DNA of 64,000 nucleotides. It comes from NC2004 sp050874905 (GTDB lineage Bacteria > Bacillota > Clostridia > Lachnospirales > Lachnospiraceae). The first letter of the stretch is position 1. Each line of letters begins with the position of its first letter. Position numbers and translations under genes: made by a program. The DNA lies in the NCBI GenBank assembly GCA_050874905.1, contig JBNMLP010000010.1:38906-102905 (forward strand), in the 5' to 3' direction. Positions 1-7,984 of this stretch are shown here, one piece after another. The notes under the pieces were generated by a model. It did no database searches. It was not told the DNA's origin and saw only the letters and a program-made list of their open reading frames with translations.

Positions 1-50
1 CCGCTATCTCTCAAGTGCCTCATTAAAGCATCTGTTCTTTTGTACCCCAT
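1..50 (-). CDS. Partial gene, N terminus resembles Abi-family (abortive infection) proteins
   Basis: Only the first 16 or so codons lie in the window; the gene runs off the left edge. An ATG at 50 is preceded by a strong ribosome binding site (GGGAGGTG on the minus strand, positions 54-61). The readable N terminus, MGYKRTDALMRHLRDS, is like the opening of Abi-family proteins of Lachnospiraceae as I recall them; this is memory of a family, not a search. It starts 22 bases after the stop of the upstream winged-helix-like gene, so the two are probably co-transcribed. Confidence 0.4.
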   Translation of the reverse strand, partial: MGYKRTDALMRHLRDS

Positions 51-72
51 AAACACCTCCCGCAATTATATA

Positions 73-471
73 TCAACGATTTAGGATTTTAGAAAATTCC
101 TTTATATATTTTCTATATATTTCAACCTCTATTTTACCTTTTTCCAACTCTTCTTTTGAATTATTGATAACATCAAGCTTTTTTATATCTCTTAAATGCC
201 TACTTAGATATAAAAATGCCTGTTCTACTGTATAATCTCTATCGCTAGCGGCCGCATTGCTATGAAATATATATTTCCCTTTACCTAACATCTCAATTCT
301 GGAATCATCTTTTAATTTATAAAAAGTATTTCGAACCGCAGACGTATTAGAAGACGAAATAATTTGCATTTCAACTGCAGTTTTTCGTATCTCATCTACT
401 GTATGAACCTCTCCATCACAAAATTTATCAAAAATCATGTTTTCAATATCTTGCACCATAGACATCATCAC
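73..471 (-). CDS. Small winged-helix-like protein of unknown function
   Basis: A 132-residue basic, charged protein I do not recognise. Residues about 10-70 look like a small helix-turn-helix or winged-helix fold (helical segments, then a K-G-K-Y-I-F strand), followed by a helical, lysine- and glutamate-rich C terminus. The start is the first of several ATGs because GGGAGGG lies just upstream; the sigma-A promoter at 498-526 serves it. It sits downstream of the rfbC terminator, hence outside the polysaccharide operon, and just upstream of a partial Abi-like gene. It could be the regulator or antitoxin partner of that gene, but nothing in the sequence proves it. Confidence 0.6.
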   Translation of the reverse strand: MMMSMVQDIENMIFDKFCDGEVHTVDEIRKTAVEMQIISSSNTSAVRNTFYKLKDDSRIEMLGKGKYIFHSNAAASDRDYTVEQAFLYLSRHLRDIKKLDVINNSKEELEKGKIEVEIYRKYIKEFSKILNR

Positions 472-497
472 AGCCCTCCCTAGTATTCTATTCTTGT

Positions 498-526
498 ATT
501 TTAACTTTTTTAAGATTACATGTCAA
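498..526 (-). promoter_or_regulatory. Sigma-A promoter of the two-gene unit at the left edge
   Basis: On the minus strand a perfect -35 box TTGACA (521-526) is followed after 17 bases by TAAAAT (498-503). It lies about 27 bases upstream of the 132-residue gene. Confidence 0.8.
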
Positions 527-601
527 CAAATATCTAAATTTCATTAAAACACTATATTCCATTAAGAAATCTAAATTCAGGTCACACTCTATTCAGTGTA
601 T

Positions 602-633
602 AAAAACAGGCAGTTCTATTATGAACTGCCTGT
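602..633 (-). terminator. Rho-independent terminator after rfbC
   Basis: An 11-bp perfect stem (606-616 with 623-633) with a 6-base loop is followed on the minus strand by a run of five T. It closes the leftward polysaccharide operon 50 bases after the rfbC stop. Confidence 0.9.
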
Positions 634-683
634 CTATTATTTAGATATTTCCTCTTTAATAACTCTAATTTATAATCCACCTT

Positions 684-1289
684 TTATGAAAAATGAAATG
701 TATCCTTTAATCCAAGCCATTTCTGATCCTTATCAGAAAGATTCAGCTTTGTTCCATCCGCAAGTGTGTAACCGGAAGCATCTGCGCTACCCGGATACTC
801 TCCCTGCAAAGTCGGCCACTCAATGCCAATCTCAGGATCGTTCCAGGCCAGTCCACCTTCATCACCCGGATGATAGAAATCTGTTACTTTATAACAGAAT
901 TCCGCAGTCTCACTCAGCACAAGGAAACCATGTGCAAAACCTTCGGAAATATAAAACTGTTTCTTGTTCTCCTCAGTCAGCTCCACACCATACCACTGTC
1001 CATAGGTTTTGCTTCCCTCTCTTAAATCAACCGCTACGTCAAATACGGAACCCTTGATCACACGAACTAATTTGCCCTGTGGATACTCCTTCTGGAAATG
1101 AAGTCCACGAAGCACACCCTTTGTTGACATCGACTGGTTATCCTGAACAAATACCATATCCAGTCCGGCTTCCTTCATATCATTCTGATTGTAAGTCTCC
1201 ATAAAATAACCACGGTTATCCCCATGTACAGTAGGCTCAATCACATAAAGACCTTCAATCGGAGCCTTTGTTACATTAATCTGTCCCAT
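684..1289 (-). CDS. rfbC: dTDP-4-dehydrorhamnose 3,5-epimerase
   Basis: RmlC converts dTDP-4-keto-6-deoxy-D-glucose to dTDP-4-keto-L-rhamnose in the cytoplasm, the third step of dTDP-L-rhamnose synthesis. At 201 residues it is slightly longer than the usual 180-190. The cupin signature RGLHFQ at 61-66 holds the catalytic His64, and a Y-K-V-T-D-F-Y-H-P segment lies near residue 132. An AAGGAG site precedes the ATG. It is the last gene of the rfbBDC set, 79 bases after rfbD and 50 bases before the terminator at 602-633. The assignment is firm. Confidence 0.96.
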   Translation of the reverse strand: MGQINVTKAPIEGLYVIEPTVHGDNRGYFMETYNQNDMKEAGLDMVFVQDNQSMSTKGVLRGLHFQKEYPQGKLVRVIKGSVFDVAVDLREGSKTYGQWYGVELTEENKKQFYISEGFAHGFLVLSETAEFCYKVTDFYHPGDEGGLAWNDPEIGIEWPTLQGEYPGSADASGYTLADGTKLNLSDKDQKWLGLKDTFHFS

Positions 1290-1368
1290 TTTCGTTCTCC
1301 TTCTTTCTTACCTATCACTTCTGCAATGACAGAAAAATTATTTTATCGTATCACAGCTGATCTAACTG

Positions 1369-2316
1369 CTAATCCCACTCATACTGCTCTAAATAGCGCG
1401 CAACTGCATCCTTCCAGTCTGGAAGCGGTGTAAATCCACATTCCGAAAGCTTACTCTTTTCCAGTCTTGAATTAAATGGACGAGCTGCTTTGGATTCCCC
1501 ATATTCTGCCGTTGTAACTGGAATCACATTCACCTTATCCTCGGCATACTCTGTATGACCAAGCGCAACTGCCTGTTTGAAAATCTCTTTCGTGAAATCA
1601 TACCAGCTAATGTATCCGCCCTCATTGGTTGCATGATAATGTCCATACCGGTCTGTCTGGATCATGTCCACAAGCAGACGAGCCAGATCGTACGTATAAG
1701 TTGGCGTACCAATCTGATCATTTACCACACGAATGGTATCATGGTTTTTTCCTACCTTTAACATCGTCTTGATAAAATTGTTACCGTTTTTTCCAAATGC
1801 CCAGGATACGCGCACAATAAAATATTTGGTTAAATAATTTCTAACAATCTTTTCTCCGGCAAGTTTTGTCTCACCATAAAAACTTAAAGGATGAAAATCT
1901 GTACAATCCGGCTGCCATGGCTCCGTACCTTCTCTGCCATCAAACACATAATCCGTAGACATATATATCATCGGAATATCCAGTTCCTGACATACCCGTG
2001 CTACATTTTTGGTACCTGCAAAATTCACGCTGCGTACCTTGAAATGATTTTCTTCCTCTTCTGCAGCATCTACGTCTGTCCAGGCCCCACAATGGATCAC
2101 CGCATCCGGCTGCTCGTAGATCATACGGGCAAACACTGCCTCGGAATCCACCAGATCCATTGGCACATACTTTGCCGTAGTCACTGCCGTTCCATCCTGC
2201 ACACCGCTATATGTCTCTGCCAGATCACTGCCGATTGGCTCTAACCCACGTTTTACTAACTCATTTACCACATCGTGGCCAAGCTGACCAGCCACACCTG
2301 TTACTAATACTTTCAT
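1369..2316 (-). CDS. rfbD: dTDP-4-dehydrorhamnose reductase
   Basis: RmlD reduces dTDP-4-keto-L-rhamnose with NAD(P)H to give dTDP-L-rhamnose, the donor for the rhamnan-type transferases in this locus. The N terminus carries the Rossmann motif TGVAGQLG, and the catalytic Y-x3-K pair appears as YGETK. Length (315 residues) suits the family. I place the start at ATG 2316, 10 bases after AAGGAG; a TTG six bases earlier sits too close to that site. The ribosome binding site overlaps the stop codon of rfbB, indicating tight coupling. Confidence 0.95.
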   Translation of the reverse strand: MKVLVTGVAGQLGHDVVNELVKRGLEPIGSDLAETYSGVQDGTAVTTAKYVPMDLVDSEAVFARMIYEQPDAVIHCGAWTDVDAAEEEENHFKVRSVNFAGTKNVARVCQELDIPMIYMSTDYVFDGREGTEPWQPDCTDFHPLSFYGETKLAGEKIVRNYLTKYFIVRVSWAFGKNGNNFIKTMLKVGKNHDTIRVVNDQIGTPTYTYDLARLLVDMIQTDRYGHYHATNEGGYISWYDFTKEIFKQAVALGHTEYAEDKVNVIPVTTAEYGESKAARPFNSRLEKSKLSECGFTPLPDWKDAVARYLEQYEWD

Positions 2317-2330
2317 CCTCAAATGTCTCC

Positions 2331-3356
2331 TTACTCGACACGATCCTTATACATCTCAGCAAAATAGTTACGATATTCTCCGGAAATGATATTCTCCCAC
2401 CATTCCTTATTGTCCAGATACCACTGGATTGTCATCTGGATACCGGTATCAAAGGTATACTGTGGTTTCCAGCCAAGCTCTGTCTCAAGCTTTGTTGGAT
2501 CGATCGCATAACGCATGTCATGGCCCGGACGATCCTTTACATATTTGATCAAGCTCTCCGGTTTGCCCAATGCTTTTAAGATTGTCTTTACTACCTCTAA
2601 ATTGCTGCGCTCATTATGACCACCAACATTATATACTTCACCAACTTTACCATTATGAATGATCAGATCGATCGCCTCACAGTGATCATGTACATGTAAC
2701 CAGTCACGTACATTTGCACCATTACCATAAACCGGAAGCTCCTCATCTGCTAACGCACGGCTGATCATCAATGGGATCAGCTTCTCCGGAAAATGATATG
2801 GACCATAGTTATTAGAACAACGGGAAATCGTTACCGGAAGTCCGAATGTTCTGTGATATGCTAATACAAACAGATCCGCACTCGCTTTACTGGATGAATA
2901 TGGGCTGGATGTATGAAGCGGAGTTGTCTCTGTAAAGAACAGATCCGGGCGATCCAGAGGAAGATCACCATATACCTCATCCGTAGAAACCTGATGGTAA
3001 CGCTTTACACCAAACTCCTTTGATGCATCCAGTAAGGTTGTTGTACCAAGTACATTCGTCTGTACAAAAATTTCCGGATTCTCAATTGAACGATCCACAT
3101 GACTTTCTGCAGCAAAGTTTACAACAATATCAAACTTCTCTTTCTCAAACAGGTCAAAAATAAATTTGCGATCTGCAATATCACCTTTTACAAACTTGTA
3201 ATTTGGCTTGTCCTCTACCGGCTTACAAGTCTCCAGATTACCCGCATATGTGAGCAGATCCAGATTCACAATATCATACTCCGGATACTTATTTACCATG
3301 TGATGTACAAAATTACCACCAATAAAACCAGCACCACCTGTTACTAAAATCTTCAT
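2331..3356 (-). CDS. rfbB: dTDP-glucose 4,6-dehydratase
   Basis: RmlB makes dTDP-4-keto-6-deoxy-D-glucose. In this window that intermediate feeds three branches: L-rhamnose (rfbC, rfbD), a 3-amino-3,6-dideoxyhexose (genes at 4903-7951) and probably dTDP-Fuc4N (gene at 37749). The protein has the GGAGFIG NAD-binding motif, the T-D-E-V-Y-G-D active-site stretch and the YSSSK catalytic pair; 341 residues is typical. The ATG at 3356 lies 9 bases after GGAGG; an ATG six bases upstream is too close. The gene has its own promoter at 3430-3458. Confidence 0.96.
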   Translation of the reverse strand: MKILVTGGAGFIGGNFVHHMVNKYPEYDIVNLDLLTYAGNLETCKPVEDKPNYKFVKGDIADRKFIFDLFEKEKFDIVVNFAAESHVDRSIENPEIFVQTNVLGTTTLLDASKEFGVKRYHQVSTDEVYGDLPLDRPDLFFTETTPLHTSSPYSSSKASADLFVLAYHRTFGLPVTISRCSNNYGPYHFPEKLIPLMISRALADEELPVYGNGANVRDWLHVHDHCEAIDLIIHNGKVGEVYNVGGHNERSNLEVVKTILKALGKPESLIKYVKDRPGHDMRYAIDPTKLETELGWKPQYTFDTGIQMTIQWYLDNKEWWENIISGEYRNYFAEMYKDRVE

Positions 3357-3429
3357 AAACATTGTCCTCCGTTTAAAAATATAATCATGTTATGGTATAA
3401 CAATAATGAACCAAACCACTAGTACCAAT

Positions 3430-3458
3430 AGTATAACCGCTCTGGAAGAAATAATCAA
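3430..3458 (-). promoter_or_regulatory. Internal promoter for rfbBDC
   Basis: TTGATT (3453-3458) and TATACT (3430-3435) are separated by exactly 17 bases on the minus strand, in the 133-base gap upstream of rfbB. It would let the dTDP-rhamnose genes be expressed independently of the long upstream operon. Confidence 0.7.
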
Positions 3459-3489
3459 TGGGGGAGAAGCTACTTTCTTCATGCCACTC

Positions 3490-4389
3490 CTATATCTTGC
3501 CAATCAGCATCAGTCCCCGCAACACAAGTTCCACCGGTAGCTGTGGATTCCACCGGCGTGGATAAAATGCTTTTTTACACGCTGTAATAAAAGAATACTT
3601 CTCCTTACAAAACCAACCCAAGATCACACGATCCTTCTCTGACAATTCCTCTCCAAACAACCGCATAAATTCCCTTGCATTTCTTGTGTAAAACATATCC
3701 CCTTTCATCAGCCTGATTCCATGCGGAATCTTATTAAAAAAGAATAATGGAGAGGCATTATCCTCATGCTGTCGATGTACCGCCATCATCTGATGAGACA
3801 AATGATAATAACCAAATGCCGCTACGATCATGGATGCAAACCAGTCATGGTATTTGATGACCTCAGGATCTGCCAAGATTAGCCGTTCATACAGCTGACG
3901 ATTGATTATAATAGAAAATCCAAAAAATATGTTACTGGTAATAGAATTATAAAATTGATAAGAAAATGGATGCGGCGCGTATACCTGCTTTTGAGTAAGA
4001 TCCGTATTACCAATCTCAAATCCACTATGATAAAGAAGAGGAATCTTTCGATCCTCTTTTCCTTCCATCCATTGTATCCCCAGCTTTAATTTATCCGGAT
4101 ACCACACATCATCCTGGTCACAGAAAGACCAGTAATCTCCCTTATCCGCTTCTTTCAGCAAAGCAAAAAAGCTTTTACTAAATCCGATATTTTCCCCTTC
4201 TATCAATGTCAATTTATCCTGATAGGAATCATCGCTTTGATACTGTTTCACAATCGCTACTGTACCATCTGTAGAACCATCATCCCGGATATAAATATGG
4301 AAATCCTGATAGGTCTGTGCAAAAATACTATCCAATTGTTCTTTGATGTACTTTTCTCCATTGTAGGTAGAGATTAAAATATTAACCAT
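3490..4389 (-). CDS. GT2 family glycosyltransferase, rhamnosyltransferase type
   Basis: A 299-residue cytoplasmic GT-A transferase. It begins with I-S-T-Y-N-G-E-K-Y and R-D-D-G-S-T-D-G, the nucleotide-sugar binding start of GT2, and has the DQDDVWYPDK metal-binding segment near residue 91. Similar proteins occur in rhamnan and rhamnose-polysaccharide loci, so L-rhamnose is the likely donor sugar, but this is inferred. It is a clear paralogue of the gene at 19661-20554, with the same length and nearly the same C-terminal motif (LMLIGKI versus LMLIGRI). The ATG at 4389 has an AAGGTG site. Confidence 0.88.
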   Translation of the reverse strand: MVNILISTYNGEKYIKEQLDSIFAQTYQDFHIYIRDDGSTDGTVAIVKQYQSDDSYQDKLTLIEGENIGFSKSFFALLKEADKGDYWSFCDQDDVWYPDKLKLGIQWMEGKEDRKIPLLYHSGFEIGNTDLTQKQVYAPHPFSYQFYNSITSNIFFGFSIIINRQLYERLILADPEVIKYHDWFASMIVAAFGYYHLSHQMMAVHRQHEDNASPLFFFNKIPHGIRLMKGDMFYTRNAREFMRLFGEELSEKDRVILGWFCKEKYSFITACKKAFYPRRWNPQLPVELVLRGLMLIGKI

Positions 4390-4406
4390 GGGATCACCTT
4401 GCTATT

Positions 4407-4889
4407 TCATTTTCTATCCCTATACGCCCAAAATTTATTTGCGCAGAAATTAATGGGAACGGTAAAAAACATATTAATAATTGGGGCTAAAGAAACTGCA
4501 AGATTTTTTGCCTGTACATTAAATCCCCATTGTGAAAATATATTTACTAATCCATAAAGATAGCGTTCAATATGAATTATATTAAACCACAAAAGCATTA
4601 ATATTTCTGTTAATATTAAGCCTGAAAATATATACGACACATATGTTTTTAATAACACCTTCCACCATACACGTTCTTCACCGTGCTCTGACTCTTTAAA
4701 TACAAATCTATTTTGCAATAAATAAGCAACCAGAATACTAATCAAAAATCCCATTGCATTGGATGCGTGAACATTCATATGAAACATATAGTAGCATATT
4801 GAATATATTACATATGATACAATCGTATTACACACTCCCACTAATCCAAATTTTATAAACTGAATTATGGTATTTTTTTTTCTTTCCAT
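4407..4889 (-). CDS. GtrA family membrane protein (lipid-linked sugar flippase type)
   Basis: A 160-residue protein with four predicted membrane helices and the GtrA opening F-I-K-F-G-L-V-G-V. GtrA proteins are thought to move polyprenyl-phosphate-linked single sugars across the membrane. The start is the ATG at 4889, preceded by GAGGGG; an earlier in-frame ATG would overlap the upstream aminotransferase and lacks a site. It lies in the same run as a GtrB-like transferase (6582) and a GT-C protein (7985), the three parts of a Gtr side-branch glycosylation system. Confidence 0.85.
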   Translation of the reverse strand: MERKKNTIIQFIKFGLVGVCNTIVSYVIYSICYYMFHMNVHASNAMGFLISILVAYLLQNRFVFKESEHGEERVWWKVLLKTYVSYIFSGLILTEILMLLWFNIIHIERYLYGLVNIFSQWGFNVQAKNLAVSLAPIINMFFTVPINFCANKFWAYRDRK

Positions 4890-4902
4890 TTTCCCCTCAC
4901 GT

Positions 4903-5997
4903 TTATTCAAACTTATTGATTGCATCAATTACATACTCTTGTTCTTCCTTTGTCATTCCATTGTAAAGTGGAATTGATAATACTTCTTTTGCATATCGCT
5001 CCGTAATTGGAAAACTTCCCTCTTTAAATCCAAGATATTGATATGCTTCAGATAAATGTGGAGGAATCGGATAATGAATAATCGTTCCAATATCCAAACC
5101 ATTTAAATAATCTATTAAACGGTCGCGTTCTTTGCAGTGAATTACAAATTGATGCCAGACTGTCGTAGCTCCTTCACGGATTCTTGGCAATTCAACTTTT
5201 TCATTTTTCAACTCTGTCAAATAGCGATTACATAATTTAATCCGCTCTTCTGTCAATTCTTTAATATGGCTCAATCTCACACGTAACAACCCCGCCTGTA
5301 ATTCATCCAATCTTGAATTTGCCCCAACTATTTTATTATAATATCGCTTTTCACTACCATAATTACGGAATATACGAACATTCTCTGCAATCTGAGGATC
5401 ATTTGTCGTGATTGCTCCTCCATCTCCAAACGCTCCTACATTTTTAGAAGGATAGAACGAAAAACAACCTATATCTCCAAACGAGCCTGTAGCTTGACCT
5501 TCAAATTTTGCTCCGTGTGATTGAGCACAATCCTCTACCAGTTTTAAATTATATTTCTTCGTCAATTGCACAATCGGTCTCATATTAGATGACTGTCCAT
5601 ATAAATGCACTACTAAAATTGCTTTCGTTTTTTCTGTGATTTTTTCCTCTATTTTAGATGCATCAATATTATTATATTCATCAGGTTCTACAAAAACCGG
5701 AGTTGCACCATTGATGGTAATACCCATAACACTTGCAATATATGTATTACCTTGTACAATTACTTCATCTCCTGCGCCAATTCCCAGCACGCGAAAAGCA
5801 ATCCATAATGCATCTAATCCACTTGCTAATCCAACACAGTACTTTGTTCCAACATACTGTGCAAATTCTTCTTCAAAAGATTTTACTTCATTTCCTAATA
5901 CATACCAACCTGAACGTAAGACATCTAATGCCTTTTGTTCAAACTCTTTTTGATACATATAAAAGCCTTTGTCAAGACGATTGGGCATAATCTTCAT
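4903..5997 (-). CDS. dTDP-3-amino-3,6-dideoxyhexose transaminase (FdtB/QdtB type)
   Basis: A 364-residue PLP enzyme of the DegT/DnrJ/EryC1/StrS sugar aminotransferase family. The internal aldimine lysine is in FYPSKN, followed by the glycine-rich G-A-F-G-D-G-G-A; an E-D-C-A-Q-S-H-G segment holds the PLP-contacting aspartate. Together with the 3,4-ketoisomerase at 7541 it should aminate C3 of dTDP-3-keto-6-deoxyhexose to give dTDP-Fuc3N or dTDP-Qui3N. The two cannot be told apart from this gene alone. It lies 14 bases upstream of the GtrA start. AAAGGA precedes the ATG. Confidence 0.82.
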   Translation of the reverse strand: MKIMPNRLDKGFYMYQKEFEQKALDVLRSGWYVLGNEVKSFEEEFAQYVGTKYCVGLASGLDALWIAFRVLGIGAGDEVIVQGNTYIASVMGITINGATPVFVEPDEYNNIDASKIEEKITEKTKAILVVHLYGQSSNMRPIVQLTKKYNLKLVEDCAQSHGAKFEGQATGSFGDIGCFSFYPSKNVGAFGDGGAITTNDPQIAENVRIFRNYGSEKRYYNKIVGANSRLDELQAGLLRVRLSHIKELTEERIKLCNRYLTELKNEKVELPRIREGATTVWHQFVIHCKERDRLIDYLNGLDIGTIIHYPIPPHLSEAYQYLGFKEGSFPITERYAKEVLSIPLYNGMTKEEQEYVIDAINKFE

Positions 5998-6014
5998 AAT
6001 TTATTCGTCCTTTC

Positions 6015-6578
6015 CTATTTCTCGTACATTTTTATTTCTTTCACAAACGCATGTTTTTCATAAAACATCTCTCTGGTGAGGCTCATATCCAACTCTTTTC
6101 CCCCTGATATAAAAGGATGATTTCCAATCTCAACAAAACCAGATTTTAAATAATTAATCTTCGCAGGCATATTATCCTCATGTACCTCTAACGTATACCT
6201 ATTAATTCCAAACCTTTCAAATCCCATATACATAGCCATAAGCAGTGCATAATAACCTATTTTTTTCCCTCTGGCTGCAGGATCTCCTATTACTATTTTC
6301 CCAACCTCTGCATTATCACCATTAATATCATATACTGCCACAGATCCCACAATTCTATGAAGAGACCTCGTTTCCTCAATAGCAAATGTAATTGATGTAT
6401 TATCCTTGCACTCCTTGTCATACCAATTTTTCTGCATATCATATGAAATCTCACCAATTGGTCTAAGAAATTTATTCAGAGTGCCATCATTACGCCATTT
6501 CCGTAGATATTCTAAATCATTTATATTCAATGGACGTAACCGAATATATTTATAGTCAAGATAAATACTATGCTTCAT
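6015..6578 (-). CDS. GNAT acetyltransferase, probable amino-sugar N-acetyltransferase
   Basis: A 187-residue GNAT-fold protein with the RimJ/PseH-like start Y-I-R-L-R-P and the acetyl-CoA loop around I-G-D-P-A-A-R-G-K-K-I-G-Y. It sits between the transaminase (4903) and the GtrB-like transferase (6582), with 3 bases to the latter's stop. The position suggests it acetylates the 3-amino group of the dTDP-amino sugar. Known FdtC and QdtC enzymes for this step are hexapeptide-repeat proteins, so a GNAT (as in WecD and PseH) would be a substitution. Function is inferred from context. Confidence 0.72.
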   Translation of the reverse strand: MKHSIYLDYKYIRLRPLNINDLEYLRKWRNDGTLNKFLRPIGEISYDMQKNWYDKECKDNTSITFAIEETRSLHRIVGSVAVYDINGDNAEVGKIVIGDPAARGKKIGYYALLMAMYMGFERFGINRYTLEVHEDNMPAKINYLKSGFVEIGNHPFISGGKELDMSLTREMFYEKHAFVKEIKMYEK

Positions 6579-6581
6579 TTG

Positions 6582-7526
6582 TCACATCTCTCCCTTATTA
6601 TCGTCTATTTTATTTTCCTCTTCAATAATATATGGTGGTCTGTTCCTTGAAGCATCAAATGCTCTCCATAAATATTCACCAAGTATACCCAATGTGAGCA
6701 TAATAACTCCAAAACTAAACAAGTTGAATATAAATAAGGTTGTCCATCCTGTTACATTAATCGCCCCACATATTTTACATATAAATACAACAAGCGCCCA
6801 TATCACTGCCCCCATAAATGAAATTACTCCAATTGTCTCAACCGCCGTAATCGGGAAAGTCGAAAAACTAAACAAAGTATCCATTACCAAACGTATTTTT
6901 TTCTTTAATGTCCACTTACTCTTACCAATTTCTCTAGCTAAACGTGTATAATAAACAGTTGCCGTTCGGAATCCACTCCATAATATCTGTCCGGTTAGCG
7001 CACTATTTCGTTCATCTAATGACAATAACACATTAATTACTTTGCGATCTAATAAATAGACATCAAATCCCCCCTTTGGCATAGAAGGAAGCGCAGACTT
7101 TCGAACAATCCAATAATATAAATTAGCAAAAAGTTTCTGTCTTGAACTTTCCTGACGATCCTGCCGTACAGCTAATACAACATTATTGTTTTGCTTCCAC
7201 TTTTCAACCATATCTAATATAAGTTCCGTTGGTTCTTGCAAATCAGCTGCTTTTACAACTGCGCAGTCTCCTGTACATTTTTCCAAACCACATAATATCG
7301 CTGCATGAGAGCCAAAATTACGCGATAAACTTACAATTTTAATGTTTTTATTCTTTTTAGCCAATTCCTTCATTACTGTGTAACTATTATCTTTTGATCC
7401 ATCATTAACCAGAACTATTTCATAATCATAATCTATAGCATTAATTATTTTTTCTTCTATATCATTATATAATGGTTTTAGATTATCCTCATTATAATAA
7501 ACCGGTATAATAATTGATAATTTCAT
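6582..7526 (-). CDS. GtrB-like polyprenyl-phosphate sugar transferase
   Basis: A 314-residue protein with a GT2 catalytic domain (I-P-V-Y-Y-N-E-D start, V-N-D-G-S-K-D, then the A-D-L-Q-E-P metal-binding motif) and two membrane helices at about residues 230-290. This is the architecture of GtrB/DPM1-type enzymes that load one sugar onto undecaprenyl phosphate. Flanked by the amino-sugar genes, it probably uses the dTDP-3-acetamido sugar as donor. GGAGGAG precedes the ATG. The 3-base spacing to the next gene points to co-translation. Confidence 0.87.
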   Translation of the reverse strand: MKLSIIIPVYYNEDNLKPLYNDIEEKIINAIDYDYEIVLVNDGSKDNSYTVMKELAKKNKNIKIVSLSRNFGSHAAILCGLEKCTGDCAVVKAADLQEPTELILDMVEKWKQNNNVVLAVRQDRQESSRQKLFANLYYWIVRKSALPSMPKGGFDVYLLDRKVINVLLSLDERNSALTGQILWSGFRTATVYYTRLAREIGKSKWTLKKKIRLVMDTLFSFSTFPITAVETIGVISFMGAVIWALVVFICKICGAINVTGWTTLFIFNLFSFGVIMLTLGILGEYLWRAFDASRNRPPYIIEEENKIDDNKGEM

Positions 7527-7540
7527 AATTCTCCTCCACC

Positions 7541-7951
7541 TTACTGATTAACCTCTTCTACGTAATCATCATAGTTGCGAATATACTCTTCTGGGTCATA
7601 ATGCTCACTTGCCAGCACCAACAAGACAGAGTCTTCACTAAAATCATACATATCTTTCCATATCATTTTGGGAAGGTAAATACCTGTATGTGGTCTATTT
7701 AAACAAAAAATTGCCTCATTACCCTTTCCGTCGCGCACTTTCACCTTGCTCTTCCCGGACACATTTATTAATACAAATTCACTTTTACGATTGGCATGCT
7801 GTCCACGCACTACGTCAGAATCCGAACCATAGATATAAAAAATACGTTTTATTTCAAATGGAACATCCTGCATGCCTTCTACAACAACCATTTGACCTCG
7901 TTCATCTCCTCTTTGAGTGAATTCTAACATTTCAACCTTCTCTTTTTTCAT
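7541..7951 (-). CDS. dTDP-4-keto-6-deoxyglucose 3,4-ketoisomerase (FdtA/QdtA family)
   Basis: A 136-residue cupin of the WxcM-like sugar ketoisomerase family, converting dTDP-4-keto-6-deoxyglucose into the 3-keto isomer. The family motif appears as RGQHANRK at 49-56. Characterised enzymes that I recall have two histidines here (H-A-H); the second is Asn54 in this protein. From memory, Arg18 matches the FdtA (galacto) type at one specificity position, while Lys99 in IWKDMYDF matches neither the His of FdtA nor the Arg of QdtA. The product stereochemistry is therefore open. AAAGGAG precedes the ATG. Confidence 0.83.
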   Translation of the reverse strand: MKKEKVEMLEFTQRGDERGQMVVVEGMQDVPFEIKRIFYIYGSDSDVVRGQHANRKSEFVLINVSGKSKVKVRDGKGNEAIFCLNRPHTGIYLPKMIWKDMYDFSEDSVLLVLASEHYDPEEYIRNYDDYVEEVNQ

Positions 7952-7984
7952 CGTATACTCCTTTAAACCTAATGTTTCATTAAT

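Noticed and set aside
596..1057. Plus-strand open frame opposite rfbC
   Set aside because: It begins inside the terminator hairpin and is antisense to the conserved rfbC gene; the composition is not protein-like.
1290..1368. A terminator between rfbD and rfbC
   Set aside because: The gap has a small imperfect hairpin but no stem of useful length followed by T residues on the minus strand.
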